Below are positions 1-5,577 of a DNA stretch of 6,381 nt, in pieces. The translations under genes and the position numbers were made by a program. Source of the DNA: JAICNR01 sp035699465. GTDB lineage: Bacteria; Gemmatimonadota; Gemmatimonadetes; JACCXV01; JAHWKZ01. The notes below the pieces were generated by a model that saw only the letters and a program-made list of their open reading frames with translations, did no database searches and was not told where the DNA came from. The stretch is taken from positions 1 to 6,381 of the forward strand of contig DASSPT010000014.1 in NCBI GenBank assembly GCA_035699465.1, read 5' to 3'. Positions within the stretch are counted from its first letter, which is position 1; each line of letters begins with the position of its first letter.

Positions 1-66
1 ACGGAGGCGCTCTACCGCGAGCTCGCGCATCTCCGGGGACTGACTCCCGAAGGAGCCGAGGAGTAG
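1..66 (+). CDS. C-terminal end of an unidentified protein (partial)
   Basis: Frame 1 is open from the window edge to a TAG at 64-66 and encodes 21 residues ending in ...TPEGAEE. The reading shows typical high-GC third-position bias, and the next gene on the same strand starts 71 bases later, so this is plausibly the tail of a gene that begins outside the window. The fragment is charged and probably helical. It is too short to name a family, and no function can be given. It could also be a chance open frame. Confidence 0.5.
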   Translation, partial: TEALYRELAHLRGLTPEGAEE

Positions 67-73
67 CTTTCGT

Positions 74-131
74 CCCTTCGATCCACGCCAGGCATCCGCC
101 AGGGTCTAGAACAGGAACCGAAGTCGAAGGG
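74..131 (+). promoter_or_regulatory. Inverted repeat pairing the 5' leader with the globin ribosome binding site
   Basis: CCCTTCGA at 74-81 is the exact reverse complement of TCGAAGGG at 124-131. The right arm overlaps the purine-rich Shine-Dalgarno stretch GAAGGGGG (126-133) that lies 4 bases before the globin ATG at 138. Between the arms, the heptamer CGCCAGG occurs twice, at 86-92 and 97-103, 11 bp apart and so about one helical turn. If the arms pair in RNA, the ribosome site would be partly hidden; on DNA the repeats could be protein half-sites. Both roles are inference. The 42-base loop makes the pairing only moderately convincing. No clear -35/-10 pair is visible in this gap. Confidence 0.3.
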
Positions 132-137
132 GGTCGC

Positions 138-662
138 ATGAGACATCGCGTGCTCGGAATCGCGTTGGGGCTGACGGTCGCGCTGGCCGCCTGCGAGCAG
201 CAGGGCGAGGAGCCGGCGGAAGGGGCGGACACGCTGGCCCAGGCGGCCGACACCGCGGCCGCGGCGACGCTGTACGATCGCCTCGGTGGCGAGGCCGCCA
301 TTGCGGCCGTCGTCGATACGCTGGTCGCGCTCGCGTCCGCGGACATGGAGCTCAACTTCACCCGTCAGGGAACGGAGAACGAGTGGGAGGCCACCCCGGA
401 GAACGTGGCGCTCTTCAAGACGCACATGGTCCAGTTCGTGGGCCAGGCGACGGGCGGCCCGCAGGTCTACGAGGGCCGGGACATGGCGACCGCGCACGCC
501 GGGATGCGGATCACCGACGCAGAGTTCGACCGGCTGGCCGGACACCTCGAGGCGGCGCTCGACGCCCACGACGTCCCCGAGGCAGAGAAGCAGGAGCTGT
601 TCGCGATCGTCGAGACCACCCGCAGCGCGATCGTCGCGCCGGCCGATACCGCGGCCATGTAG
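138..662 (+). CDS. Group 1 truncated haemoglobin, periplasmic lipoprotein
   Basis: The 174-residue product begins with a short basic n-region, a hydrophobic stretch and a lipobox ending LAAC, with C19 as the predicted lipidated residue. An Ala/Glu/Asp-rich linker follows to about residue 43. The globin domain spans about 45-167: the opening LYDRLGG (45-51), the GGP...Y turn (106-111) and THAG-like segment ATAHAGMRIT, where H120 aligns with the proximal haem-binding F8 histidine. Family members bind haem and handle O2, NO or peroxide. Aligned by eye to the mycobacterial GlbN pattern, the usual B10 tyrosine is V63 and the E7/E11 positions fall on F93/M97, so ligand chemistry should differ from classical NO-dioxygenating members. 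The ATG at 138 has a good Shine-Dalgarno. Family assignment is strong; the physiological role is unknown. Confidence 0.88.
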   Translation: MRHRVLGIALGLTVALAACEQQGEEPAEGADTLAQAADTAAAATLYDRLGGEAAIAAVVDTLVALASADMELNFTRQGTENEWEATPENVALFKTHMVQFVGQATGGPQVYEGRDMATAHAGMRITDAEFDRLAGHLEAALDAHDVPEAEKQELFAIVETTRSAIVAPADTAAM

Positions 663-682
663 GATCGTCCCGCCGGATTGCC

Positions 683-710
683 GTCGCCGGGACCGGCCGC
701 TCCCGGCGAC
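683..710. terminator. Strong hairpin between convergent globin and CDGSH genes
   Basis: GTCGCCGGGA (683-692) and TCCCGGCGAC (701-710) form a perfect 10-bp, GC-rich stem with an 8-base loop. It lies 20 bases after the globin stop and 42 bases beyond the stop of the opposing CDGSH gene, where a two-way terminator is expected. There is no U-tract on either side, so it is not a textbook intrinsic terminator. Terminators without a clear U-tract are common in very GC-rich genomes. Confidence 0.55.
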
Positions 711-727
711 CGGCCCCCCTCGGCGCC

Positions 728-748
728 CCTGCGCGAAGCAAGTGCAGG
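728..748 (-). terminator. Weak hairpin just past the CDGSH gene
   Basis: CCTGC (728-732) and GCAGG (744-748) form a 5-bp stem with an 11-base loop, starting 4 bases beyond the CDGSH stop. It could serve as a first, weak 3'-end structure for the minus-strand transcript before the larger hairpin at 683-710. There is no T-tract. Confidence 0.25.
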
Positions 749-752
749 AGAG

Positions 753-974
753 CTAGGCGCCTGAGCGCTCCACCATCTCGGCGTTGTCGCACCGGAATCC
801 CGACTTCTTGTGCGTGCTGTCGCAGAAGGGCTTCATGCTCGACAGGCCGCACCGGCAGAGCCACGTCTCCCCGCCCTCGACGTCCAGCTCGGTACCGTCG
901 CTGAGCACGAGCCGGAAGTCCCCCTTCACGTGATAGGGTCCGTGCTCCTTCGGGATGATGATCGTCTCCGCCAT
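753..974 (-). CDS. CDGSH-type iron-sulphur domain protein
   Basis: This is a 73-residue protein, the usual size for bacterial single-domain CDGSH proteins. It has an N-terminal beta-rich half (about 1-36) and the [2Fe-2S] ligand set C40-x-C42-x2-S45-x3-P49-x-C51-D52-S53-T54-H55, matching the mitoNEET-type three-Cys/one-His signature. The family's glycine after C-D is serine here (CDSTH). Members are small redox or cluster-transfer proteins; there is no signal peptide, so it should be cytoplasmic. The start is fixed by a clear GGAGGT Shine-Dalgarno (978-983 on the complement), 3 bases before the ATG. It lies 38 bases downstream of the YihY-like gene on the same strand and is probably cotranscribed. 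The frame stays open far upstream, but that extension lies antiphase over the YihY-like gene and is not real. Confidence 0.88.
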   Translation of the reverse strand: MAETIIIPKEHGPYHVKGDFRLVLSDGTELDVEGGETWLCRCGLSSMKPFCDSTHKKSGFRCDNAEMVERSGA

Positions 975-1012
975 GTCACCTCCGTTGGTCTTCCTCCGAT
1001 ACGGGCGCGAGA

Positions 1013-1834
1013 TCATCTCGCGCGCCGCTTCCGGTGGACGCCCTGCTCGAGCGAAACGGCCACCTCCCCGCCGAACAGGATCGCCAGCGCGGTCAGATAC
1101 AGCCAGATCAGGAGCACGAGGATCCCCCCCACGACTCCGTACGTGCTGCCGTAGCTCCCCCAGTTCGCCACGTAGAGGCGAAACCCGGTGGTCACCAGCA
1201 CCCAGAGCAGGGTCCCGACCAGCGCGCCGACCGTGACGTAGCGGATCGCCACGCGCTGCTTCCGGTTGGGCAGGTGGTAATAGACGAGCCAGGCCAGCGC
1301 GGTCAGCGCGAGATAGGCGAGCGGCCAGCGCGCGACTTGCCACGCGCCCCCCAGGCCGAACCGCTCCAGGATCTCGGCGCCCGCCAGGATCGCCGTCGCA
1401 CCGAGCGGCACGAGGACCGAGGCGCACACCAGGAGCGCCATCGCGATCAGCCGCCGCTTCCACCACACCCTTCCCTCGGGCACGTCGTACATCCGGTTGA
1501 GGCCGTCGGCGAGCGACACGAAGATGCTCGATCCGGACCACAGGGTGAGCGCCACCCCGAGGGACAGCACCTGGGGGCGCTCCTCGGCCGTGATCTCCCG
1601 CACGAACCCTTCCAGGAACCGGGTGGGCTCGCTCGGCAGGGACCGCGTGATCCAGCCCATGATCCGGTCGAAGGCCGGCTCGCCGCCGAAGAGCCCGGTG
1701 AACGCGAACAGGCCCAGCAGGAACGGCCACAGCGAGAGGAAGAAGTAGTAGGCCGCCTTGGCGGCCTCGCCGGTGATGTTGTCGGAGCGTGCCTCTTTGA
1801 CGATCGCCCACGTCGTCCGCAGGAAGCTCCCCAT
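1013..1834 (-). CDS. YihY/BrkB-type (UPF0761) inner-membrane protein
   Basis: The product has 273 residues, close to the 280-300 usual for the family. By eye there are six membrane spans, at about 26-48, 88-110, 129-153, 168-187, 197-219 and 231-256, with a basic C-terminal tail (KRRAR). Hallmarks are the first-helix A-A-x-x-x-x-F-x-L-x-P pattern (25-37), the LNRMYDVPEGRVWWKRR segment (112-128) between spans 2 and 3, and the YGSTYG...LLIWLYL...FGGEV block (228-258). The family was once annotated as ribonuclease BN by mistake; its transport or envelope role is not established. A GGGAGGGG Shine-Dalgarno (complement of 1841-1848) lies 6 bases before the ATG. It is first in a pair with the CDGSH gene and divergent from the thioredoxin gene, with 65 bases between the starts. 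Confidence 0.9.
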   Translation of the reverse strand: MGSFLRTTWAIVKEARSDNITGEAAKAAYYFFLSLWPFLLGLFAFTGLFGGEPAFDRIMGWITRSLPSEPTRFLEGFVREITAEERPQVLSLGVALTLWSGSSIFVSLADGLNRMYDVPEGRVWWKRRLIAMALLVCASVLVPLGATAILAGAEILERFGLGGAWQVARWPLAYLALTALAWLVYYHLPNRKQRVAIRYVTVGALVGTLLWVLVTTGFRLYVANWGSYGSTYGVVGGILVLLIWLYLTALAILFGGEVAVSLEQGVHRKRRAR

Positions 1835-1858
1835 CGTCCACCCCTCCCGTTGCTGCTC

Positions 1859-1886
1859 CGTCCCGAAAGTGGAGATTCGCGGGACG
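1859..1886. promoter_or_regulatory. Inverted repeat in the YihY-like/thioredoxin divergent gap
   Basis: CGTCCCG (1859-1865) and CGGGACG (1880-1886) are exact reverse complements separated by 14 bases, in the middle of the 65-bp gap between two divergent genes. The inner bases GAA and TTC allow partial extension. The position suits an operator acting on either gene or a 5'-leader hairpin for the thioredoxin transcript. I could not identify a convincing -35/-10 pair for either direction, and no regulator family can be named. Confidence 0.3.
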
Positions 1887-1899
1887 ACGGATCGTACCC

Positions 1900-2373
1900 G
1901 TGGAAACCACTACCAGCCAGAAGAAGCCCGCGCGGCGGATCACCGTGTCGTGCCCGTTCTGCGGCCGGCGGAACCGGATCGCCGCCGATCGGGTGGCGGA
2001 CAGGCCCCGCTGCGGCGAGTGCGGCCGGCCGCTCCTGGTCGACCGCCCGGTCAAGGTGAGCGGCAGCGACTTCGACGCCGTGGTCGGCGGGACGGACGTG
2101 CCCGTCCTCGTCGATTTCTACGCCGACTGGTGCGGCCCGTGCAAGACGATGGCGCCCGCCCTGGACGAGCTGGCGGCCGCGCGGGCCGGTGAGCTCCTCG
2201 TCGCCAAGCTCGACACGGATCGCGAGCCCGCGATCTCGGGGCGCTTCGGGATCCGCGGGATCCCGACGCTGATCGTGTTCCGCGAGGGCCGCGAGTCCGC
2301 TCGCTCCACCGGCGCCATCGGCGCGAAGGAGCTGGAAGCGCTGGTCGACCAGGACCGGTCTAGCGGAGGATGA
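1900..2373 (+). CDS. trxC: Thioredoxin 2 (TrxC-type) with N-terminal zinc ribbon
   Basis: The 157-residue product has an N-terminal zinc-ribbon with CPFC (C18, C21) and CGEC (C38, C41), then a thioredoxin fold from about residue 50 to 150. It carries the redox-active W77-C78-G79-P80-C81 and the cis-proline P122 in GIRGIPT. TrxC proteins reduce protein disulphides in the cytoplasm and are often linked to oxidative stress, the zinc site tuning activity. No signal peptide is seen. The start is uncertain: the GTG at 1900 has no Shine-Dalgarno, whereas an in-frame GTG at 1945 follows a GGCGGA at 1934-1939 and would give a 142-residue protein, nearer the usual length (about 140). The gene is divergent from the YihY-like gene and convergent with the PQQ dehydrogenase gene. 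Confidence 0.92.
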   Translation: METTTSQKKPARRITVSCPFCGRRNRIAADRVADRPRCGECGRPLLVDRPVKVSGSDFDAVVGGTDVPVLVDFYADWCGPCKTMAPALDELAAARAGELLVAKLDTDREPAISGRFGIRGIPTLIVFREGRESARSTGAIGAKELEALVDQDRSSGG

Positions 2374-2434
2374 TCCAAACGAGTCGATTTCCAGGCGCGC
2401 GAGGAACGCAGAAATCGGCCGTTTTCATCCTCCG
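2364..2434. terminator. Long nested inverted repeat between convergent thioredoxin and PQQ dehydrogenase genes
   Basis: Three paired blocks nest in register. CGGAGGATGA (2364-2373) pairs with TCATCCTCCG (2425-2434), AAACG (2377-2381) with CGTTT (2420-2424), and GTCGATTTC (2383-2391) with GAAATCGGC (2411-2419, one G-T wobble), around a 19-base loop. That gives about 24 pairs with only a TCC bulge and a single A bulge. The outer left arm includes the thioredoxin TGA, and the right arm ends one base before the opposing TAG. A TTTT run (2422-2425) follows the inner stem. The best reading is a bidirectional transcription terminator. Confidence 0.6.
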
Positions 2435-2435
2435 A

Positions 2436-3605
2436 CTACCTCGGGACGATCTTGTGGACCCCGCCGCCCGCAGTGAGGATGTAGAGCTCACCCTCGGCGT
2501 CCTCGCCGAACGAGGAGACGGAGTGGTCGTCCGGTTCGAGCTCGGAGAACCTGCGCTCGCCCGTCGCCCGGCCGTTCGCGAACCGGAAGCCGCGCACGAA
2601 GCCGCTGCAGTAGTCGGAGTAGAGGTACGTGCCGCGGAGCTCCCGGATGGCGTCTCCGCGGTACACGTACCCGCCCGTCACGGAACAGCCGTCGCCGTGG
2701 TCGTATTCGGTGACCGGCAGCGTCAGCCCCTCCCGGTCGCACCCGTCCCGCGGCTCGAAGCAGTCCGTCCCCTCCGTCACGTTCCACCCGTAGTTGAGAC
2801 CCCGGCCGGCGCCCTCCACCGCGTTCACCTCCTCGATCCGGTTCTGGCCGACGTCGGCGATGTAGAGGTCGCCGGTGTCGCGATCGAAGGAGAAGCGCCA
2901 CGGGTTCCGGAGGCCCGACGCCCACACCTCGGGCCGCGCGCCCGCGCTGTCGACGAACGGGTTGTCGTGGGGCACCGCGTAGGGTTGGGCGCCGTCGACG
3001 TCGATCCGCAGCATCTTGCCGAGCAGCACGCCCGGGTTCTGCCCGTTGCCCTGCGGGTCGCCGCCCGAGCCGCCGTCGCCCATGCCCACGTACAGCATCC
3101 CGTCGGGCCCGAAGAGGACGAGCCCGCCGTTGTGGTTGGAAAACGGCTGCTCGATCGTGAGGAGGATGCGCGCGGAGCCGGGATCGGCGCGATCCGGGTC
3201 GCCCGGCGAGACGCGGTACTCGACCACCCGCGTGTCGCCCGCGGGATCGGTGAGGTTCACGAAGAAGCGCCCGTTGGCCGAGTACGCGGGGTGGAAGGCG
3301 AGCGACAGGAGGCCCTGCTCGCTGCCGGTCGAGACCTGGCCGCGGAGGTCGAGGAACGGCGTCGGCAGGACCGCGCCGTTCTCGACGATCACGACCCGCC
3401 CGTCCTTCTCGACGACGAAGAGCCGCGGATCGCCCGGGGGCGCGGTCAGCCAGACCGGGAAGTCGAGCCCCTGGACGACGGTCTCGAGCCCGAAGCCATC
3501 CGCAGGCGGCTCGCCGTCGTCGGGGGGCTGGATCGCGTTGCCGTTCCCTCCGCAGCCGGCGGCCGCGAGCAGGAGGACCAGCGCGAGGTCGTGCAGGAAC
3601 TTCAT
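2436..3605 (-). CDS. PQQ-dependent sugar dehydrogenase (soluble GDH/aldose dehydrogenase family), lipoprotein
   Basis: From the ATG at 3605 the product has 389 residues. It starts MKF, then a hydrophobic core ending AAGC, with C18 a likely lipidation site (position -3 is Ala, slightly atypical). A Pro/Asp/Gly-rich linker leads into a six-bladed propeller of the GSDH type from about residue 38. Family motifs in order are E96-Q97-G98-LLSLAFHP, N157-H158-N159-GG (the expected catalytic base), GPDGMLY, GDGG (176-179), GLRNPWR with R233-N234, ADVGQN, and a GGYVYRG blade. Cysteines 282, 289, 307 and 333 could form disulphides in the periplasm. Members oxidise aldoses with PQQ as cofactor. An in-frame GTG at 3614 would add three residues; neither start has a real Shine-Dalgarno. 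The gene stands alone on its strand. The substrate cannot be told. Confidence 0.9.
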   Translation of the reverse strand: MKFLHDLALVLLLAAAGCGGNGNAIQPPDDGEPPADGFGLETVVQGLDFPVWLTAPPGDPRLFVVEKDGRVVIVENGAVLPTPFLDLRGQVSTGSEQGLLSLAFHPAYSANGRFFVNLTDPAGDTRVVEYRVSPGDPDRADPGSARILLTIEQPFSNHNGGLVLFGPDGMLYVGMGDGGSGGDPQGNGQNPGVLLGKMLRIDVDGAQPYAVPHDNPFVDSAGARPEVWASGLRNPWRFSFDRDTGDLYIADVGQNRIEEVNAVEGAGRGLNYGWNVTEGTDCFEPRDGCDREGLTLPVTEYDHGDGCSVTGGYVYRGDAIRELRGTYLYSDYCSGFVRGFRFANGRATGERRFSELEPDDHSVSSFGEDAEGELYILTAGGGVHKIVPR

Positions 3606-3614
3606 GGGGCTCAC

Positions 3615-3622
3615 AGTTTATC
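3615..3622. promoter_or_regulatory. AT-rich octamer in a 15-24 bp divergent start region, possible shared -10
   Basis: AGTTTATC (GATAAACT on the other strand) is the only AT-rich run between the starts of the PQQ dehydrogenase gene (ATG 3605, or GTG 3614) and the SBP56-like gene (ATG 3630). On the minus strand TAAACT fits TANNNT and lies 9 bases before the ATG at 3605. On the plus strand TTTATC lies 7 bases before the ATG at 3630. Those spacings, with no Shine-Dalgarno on either side, fit leaderless transcripts from overlapping -10 elements. This is inference from position and composition only. Confidence 0.3.
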
Positions 3623-3629
3623 GCCTGTC

Positions 3630-4946
3630 ATGGCCGCGAGCCGTAAGCGAACGAACGCCCTTGCCCTGGCGCTGGCTGTAGCCTGCGGTGGGTCCGACCC
3701 GGGCCCGCGCGCGGCAGGCCCGGAGGAGGCGGCAGCCCCGGAGGAAGTCGAACGCCAGGCCGCGGCGGACGAGGTCCCCGACCCCCGTTCGCCCGCGCGC
3801 CGTATCGTCGCCTGGGCGGGGGACGTCGACCGCGCGGACAGCGACTTCCTCGCCGTCCTCGACGCCGACCCGGAGAGCCCCCGCTACGGGAGCGTGATCG
3901 CGTCCGTTCCCGTCGGCGGGCGCGGCACCCATCCTCATCACACCGAGCATCGGATGCCGTCGGGCGGCACGCTGTTCGCCAACGGCTTCATGGCCGGGGC
4001 GACGTTCCGCTTCGACCTGACCGATCCCGAGGCCCCGCGACTCCTGGGTTCCTTCGAGGAGAGGGCGGGGTTCACGTTCCCGCACAGCTACGAGCGGCTC
4101 GAGAACGGAAACGTGCTCGCGACATTCCAGGGGCAGGGCCCCGACAACGTCGACCCCGGCGGCCTGGTGGAGATTGACGACTCCGGGACCGCTGTCCGGT
4201 CGGGGAGCGCGGCCGATCCGGCCGCCCCGCGCGCGCTGATCCGGCCGTACAGCCTGGCGATCGTCCCCGACCTCGACCGCGTCGTGGTGACGAGCTACGA
4301 CATGGGGGAGGACATGGGGATGACGGGCGGCCGGCGGGGGCGGACGCATGTCGTCCAGCTCTGGCGATTGTCGGATCTCTCCGTGATCGCGACGATCGAC
4401 CTGACCCCGCTGCCGGGAGGCGGAGGCGACGAGCAGCCGGGAGAGCCGCGGCTCCTCGACGATGGCCGCACCGTGCTCGTCTCGACGTTCACTTGCGGGC
4501 TCTACAGGATCACCGGGCTCGCCAGCGGATACCCCGGCGCCGAGCCCGTGCACGGCTTCGGCGGCGGCGGGTGCGCGGTGCCGGTCGTCGTCGGGCGCTT
4601 CTGGGTCCAGTCCGTGCCGAGCGCGAACGCGATCGTAGCGCTCGACGTCTCGGACCCCGGCGCGCCGGTCGAGGTCTCCAGACTGGAGCTCGGAGCCCGC
4701 AGCTTTCCCCACTGGCTCGCGCTCGACGAGGGCTCGGGCCGCATCGTCGTCGCCGACCGCGGGGACGGAGAGGAACGGCTCTACGTCGCGCGGATCGATC
4801 GCGCGACCGGCGAGCTCTCCCTGGACGACCGCTTCCGGGATCCCGGCTCGGGACGCCCCGGGGTCTCGTTCGAACGCTCCGAGTGGCCACACGGCGCGAC
4901 CGGCGCGGCCCGGCCGCACGGCACGGTGTTCGTGGGTGGTGAATGA
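3630..4946 (+). CDS. SBP56 / methanethiol-oxidase-like beta-propeller lipoprotein
   Basis: The 438-residue product has a basic start (RKR at 5-7), a hydrophobic stretch and AVAC with C19 as a probable lipidation site (Ala at -3 is atypical), then an Ala/Glu/Pro linker. From about residue 72 it follows the selenium-binding-protein pattern recalled from human SELENBP1: DFLAVLDADPESPRY (72-86), an HH pair (103-104) in HPHHTEH, D-x-EAPRL, FPHS (H152), LENGNVLAT, PGGLVEID, and late propeller motifs FPHW (H361), WPHG (H421) and RPHG (H430). Characterised members oxidise methanethiol with copper, and the many histidines suit metal binding. The Cys-Ser-Ser-Cys selenium site is absent; C289 and C315 lie elsewhere. 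The frame is open far upstream, but that part is antisense to the PQQ gene; the ATG at 3630 is the first giving a signal peptide. Substrate unproven. Confidence 0.75.
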   Translation: MAASRKRTNALALALAVACGGSDPGPRAAGPEEAAAPEEVERQAAADEVPDPRSPARRIVAWAGDVDRADSDFLAVLDADPESPRYGSVIASVPVGGRGTHPHHTEHRMPSGGTLFANGFMAGATFRFDLTDPEAPRLLGSFEERAGFTFPHSYERLENGNVLATFQGQGPDNVDPGGLVEIDDSGTAVRSGSAADPAAPRALIRPYSLAIVPDLDRVVVTSYDMGEDMGMTGGRRGRTHVVQLWRLSDLSVIATIDLTPLPGGGGDEQPGEPRLLDDGRTVLVSTFTCGLYRITGLASGYPGAEPVHGFGGGGCAVPVVVGRFWVQSVPSANAIVALDVSDPGAPVEVSRLELGARSFPHWLALDEGSGRIVVADRGDGEERLYVARIDRATGELSLDDRFRDPGSGRPGVSFERSEWPHGATGAARPHGTVFVGGE

Positions 4947-5563
4947 GCGAGCGGCGCGGATGGAGCGGGCGTCCCCGGGCCGGCGCGCCACCGGCGCTGA
5001 CGTTCCATCCCGCCACGCCCGATCGCTGGGGCGACGTCGAAACGCTCTTCGGTGATCGCGGTGCGTGTGCCGGATGCTGGTGCATGTACTGGCGGCTGGA
5101 CGCCAAGGCGTACACCGCCGGGAAAGGTGCGGGAAACCGCGCCGCGCTTCGCCGGATCGTCCGGCGGGGCGAGGAGCCCGGGATCCTCGCCTACGCGGGG
5201 AAGGAGCCGATCGGCTGGTGCGCGATCGCGCCACGCGAGGAATACCCGCGGCTCGACCGCTCGCGCGTTCTCGCGCGACTCGACGACACGCCGGTCTGGT
5301 CGATCTCGTGCCTTTTCGTGGCGCGGCCGTGGCGAAGGCGCGGCGTGAGCCGGGCCCTGATCGAAGCGGCCGTTGCGCACGCGCGCTCGCGGGGGGCGAG
5401 GGTCCTCGAGGGCTATCCGGTCGACCCCGCGGCGCCCCAGGCCGACGCGTTCGTCTGGACGGGGATCGCCTCGGCCTACGAGCGCGCGGGATTCCACGAG
5501 GCGGAGCGGCGCTCCCCGACGCGTCCGATCATGCGCCGGAAGGTCACGCCCCGGCGAAAATAG
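4943..5563 (+). CDS. GNAT family N-acetyltransferase with N-terminal Cys cluster
   Basis: The 206-residue product has a basic N-terminal extension (1-18) and a GNAT fold from about residue 19. It shows GCWCMYWR with C42-x2-C45-x-C47, a central strand VWSISCLFV (118-126), the acetyl-CoA loop R131-R-R-G134-V-S136 and a late AYERAGF (178-184) typical of the fold's end. The family moves an acetyl group from acetyl-CoA to an amine; the acceptor cannot be told. The CWCMYWR segment matches what I recall of a GNAT subgroup whose function is not defined. Its ATG overlaps the SBP56-like stop as ATGA, so translation is probably coupled; GGGTGGTG just upstream may be the ribosome site. The last residues are very basic (RRK...RRK). 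It converges on the CsbD-like gene with 14 bases between stops. Confidence 0.85.
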   Translation: MSERRGWSGRPRAGAPPALTFHPATPDRWGDVETLFGDRGACAGCWCMYWRLDAKAYTAGKGAGNRAALRRIVRRGEEPGILAYAGKEPIGWCAIAPREEYPRLDRSRVLARLDDTPVWSISCLFVARPWRRRGVSRALIEAAVAHARSRGARVLEGYPVDPAAPQADAFVWTGIASAYERAGFHEAERRSPTRPIMRRKVTPRRK

Positions 5564-5577
5564 ATCCCAGAGTCGGG

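Noticed and set aside
101..110. TCTAGA as a -10 box for the globin gene
   Set aside because: It matches only three of six consensus positions and has no -35 at a suitable distance.
975..2054. Minus-strand in-frame extension of the CDGSH protein to 433 residues, as a fusion
   Set aside because: The extension is out of phase over the YihY-like gene and the thioredoxin start, is Arg/Gly/Pro-rich without motifs, and the CDGSH ATG has its own strong Shine-Dalgarno.
1034..2059. 341-residue plus-strand open frame opposite the YihY-like gene
   Set aside because: It is a mirror of the YihY-like coding region; its composition is Arg/Pro/Gln-rich and no domain is recognisable.
2370..3629. Long plus-strand open frame continuous with the SBP56-like gene, which would make an 858-residue protein
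   Set aside because: This part lies antisense to the clearly recognisable PQQ dehydrogenase gene, shows no family motifs, and is open because of GC-rich codon bias. The signal peptide at 3630 marks the real start.
3618..5234. 538-residue minus-strand open frame opposite the SBP56-like and GNAT genes
   Set aside because: It is antisense to two recognisable genes, with low-complexity Arg/Ala/Gly content and no motif.
5534..5560. CGCCGG/CCGGCG stem at the end of the GNAT gene as a terminator
   Set aside because: It lies inside the coding region and is followed by AAAA rather than T residues; for the minus strand the T-run would precede the stem. The 14-bp gap itself has only a 3+3 pairing.
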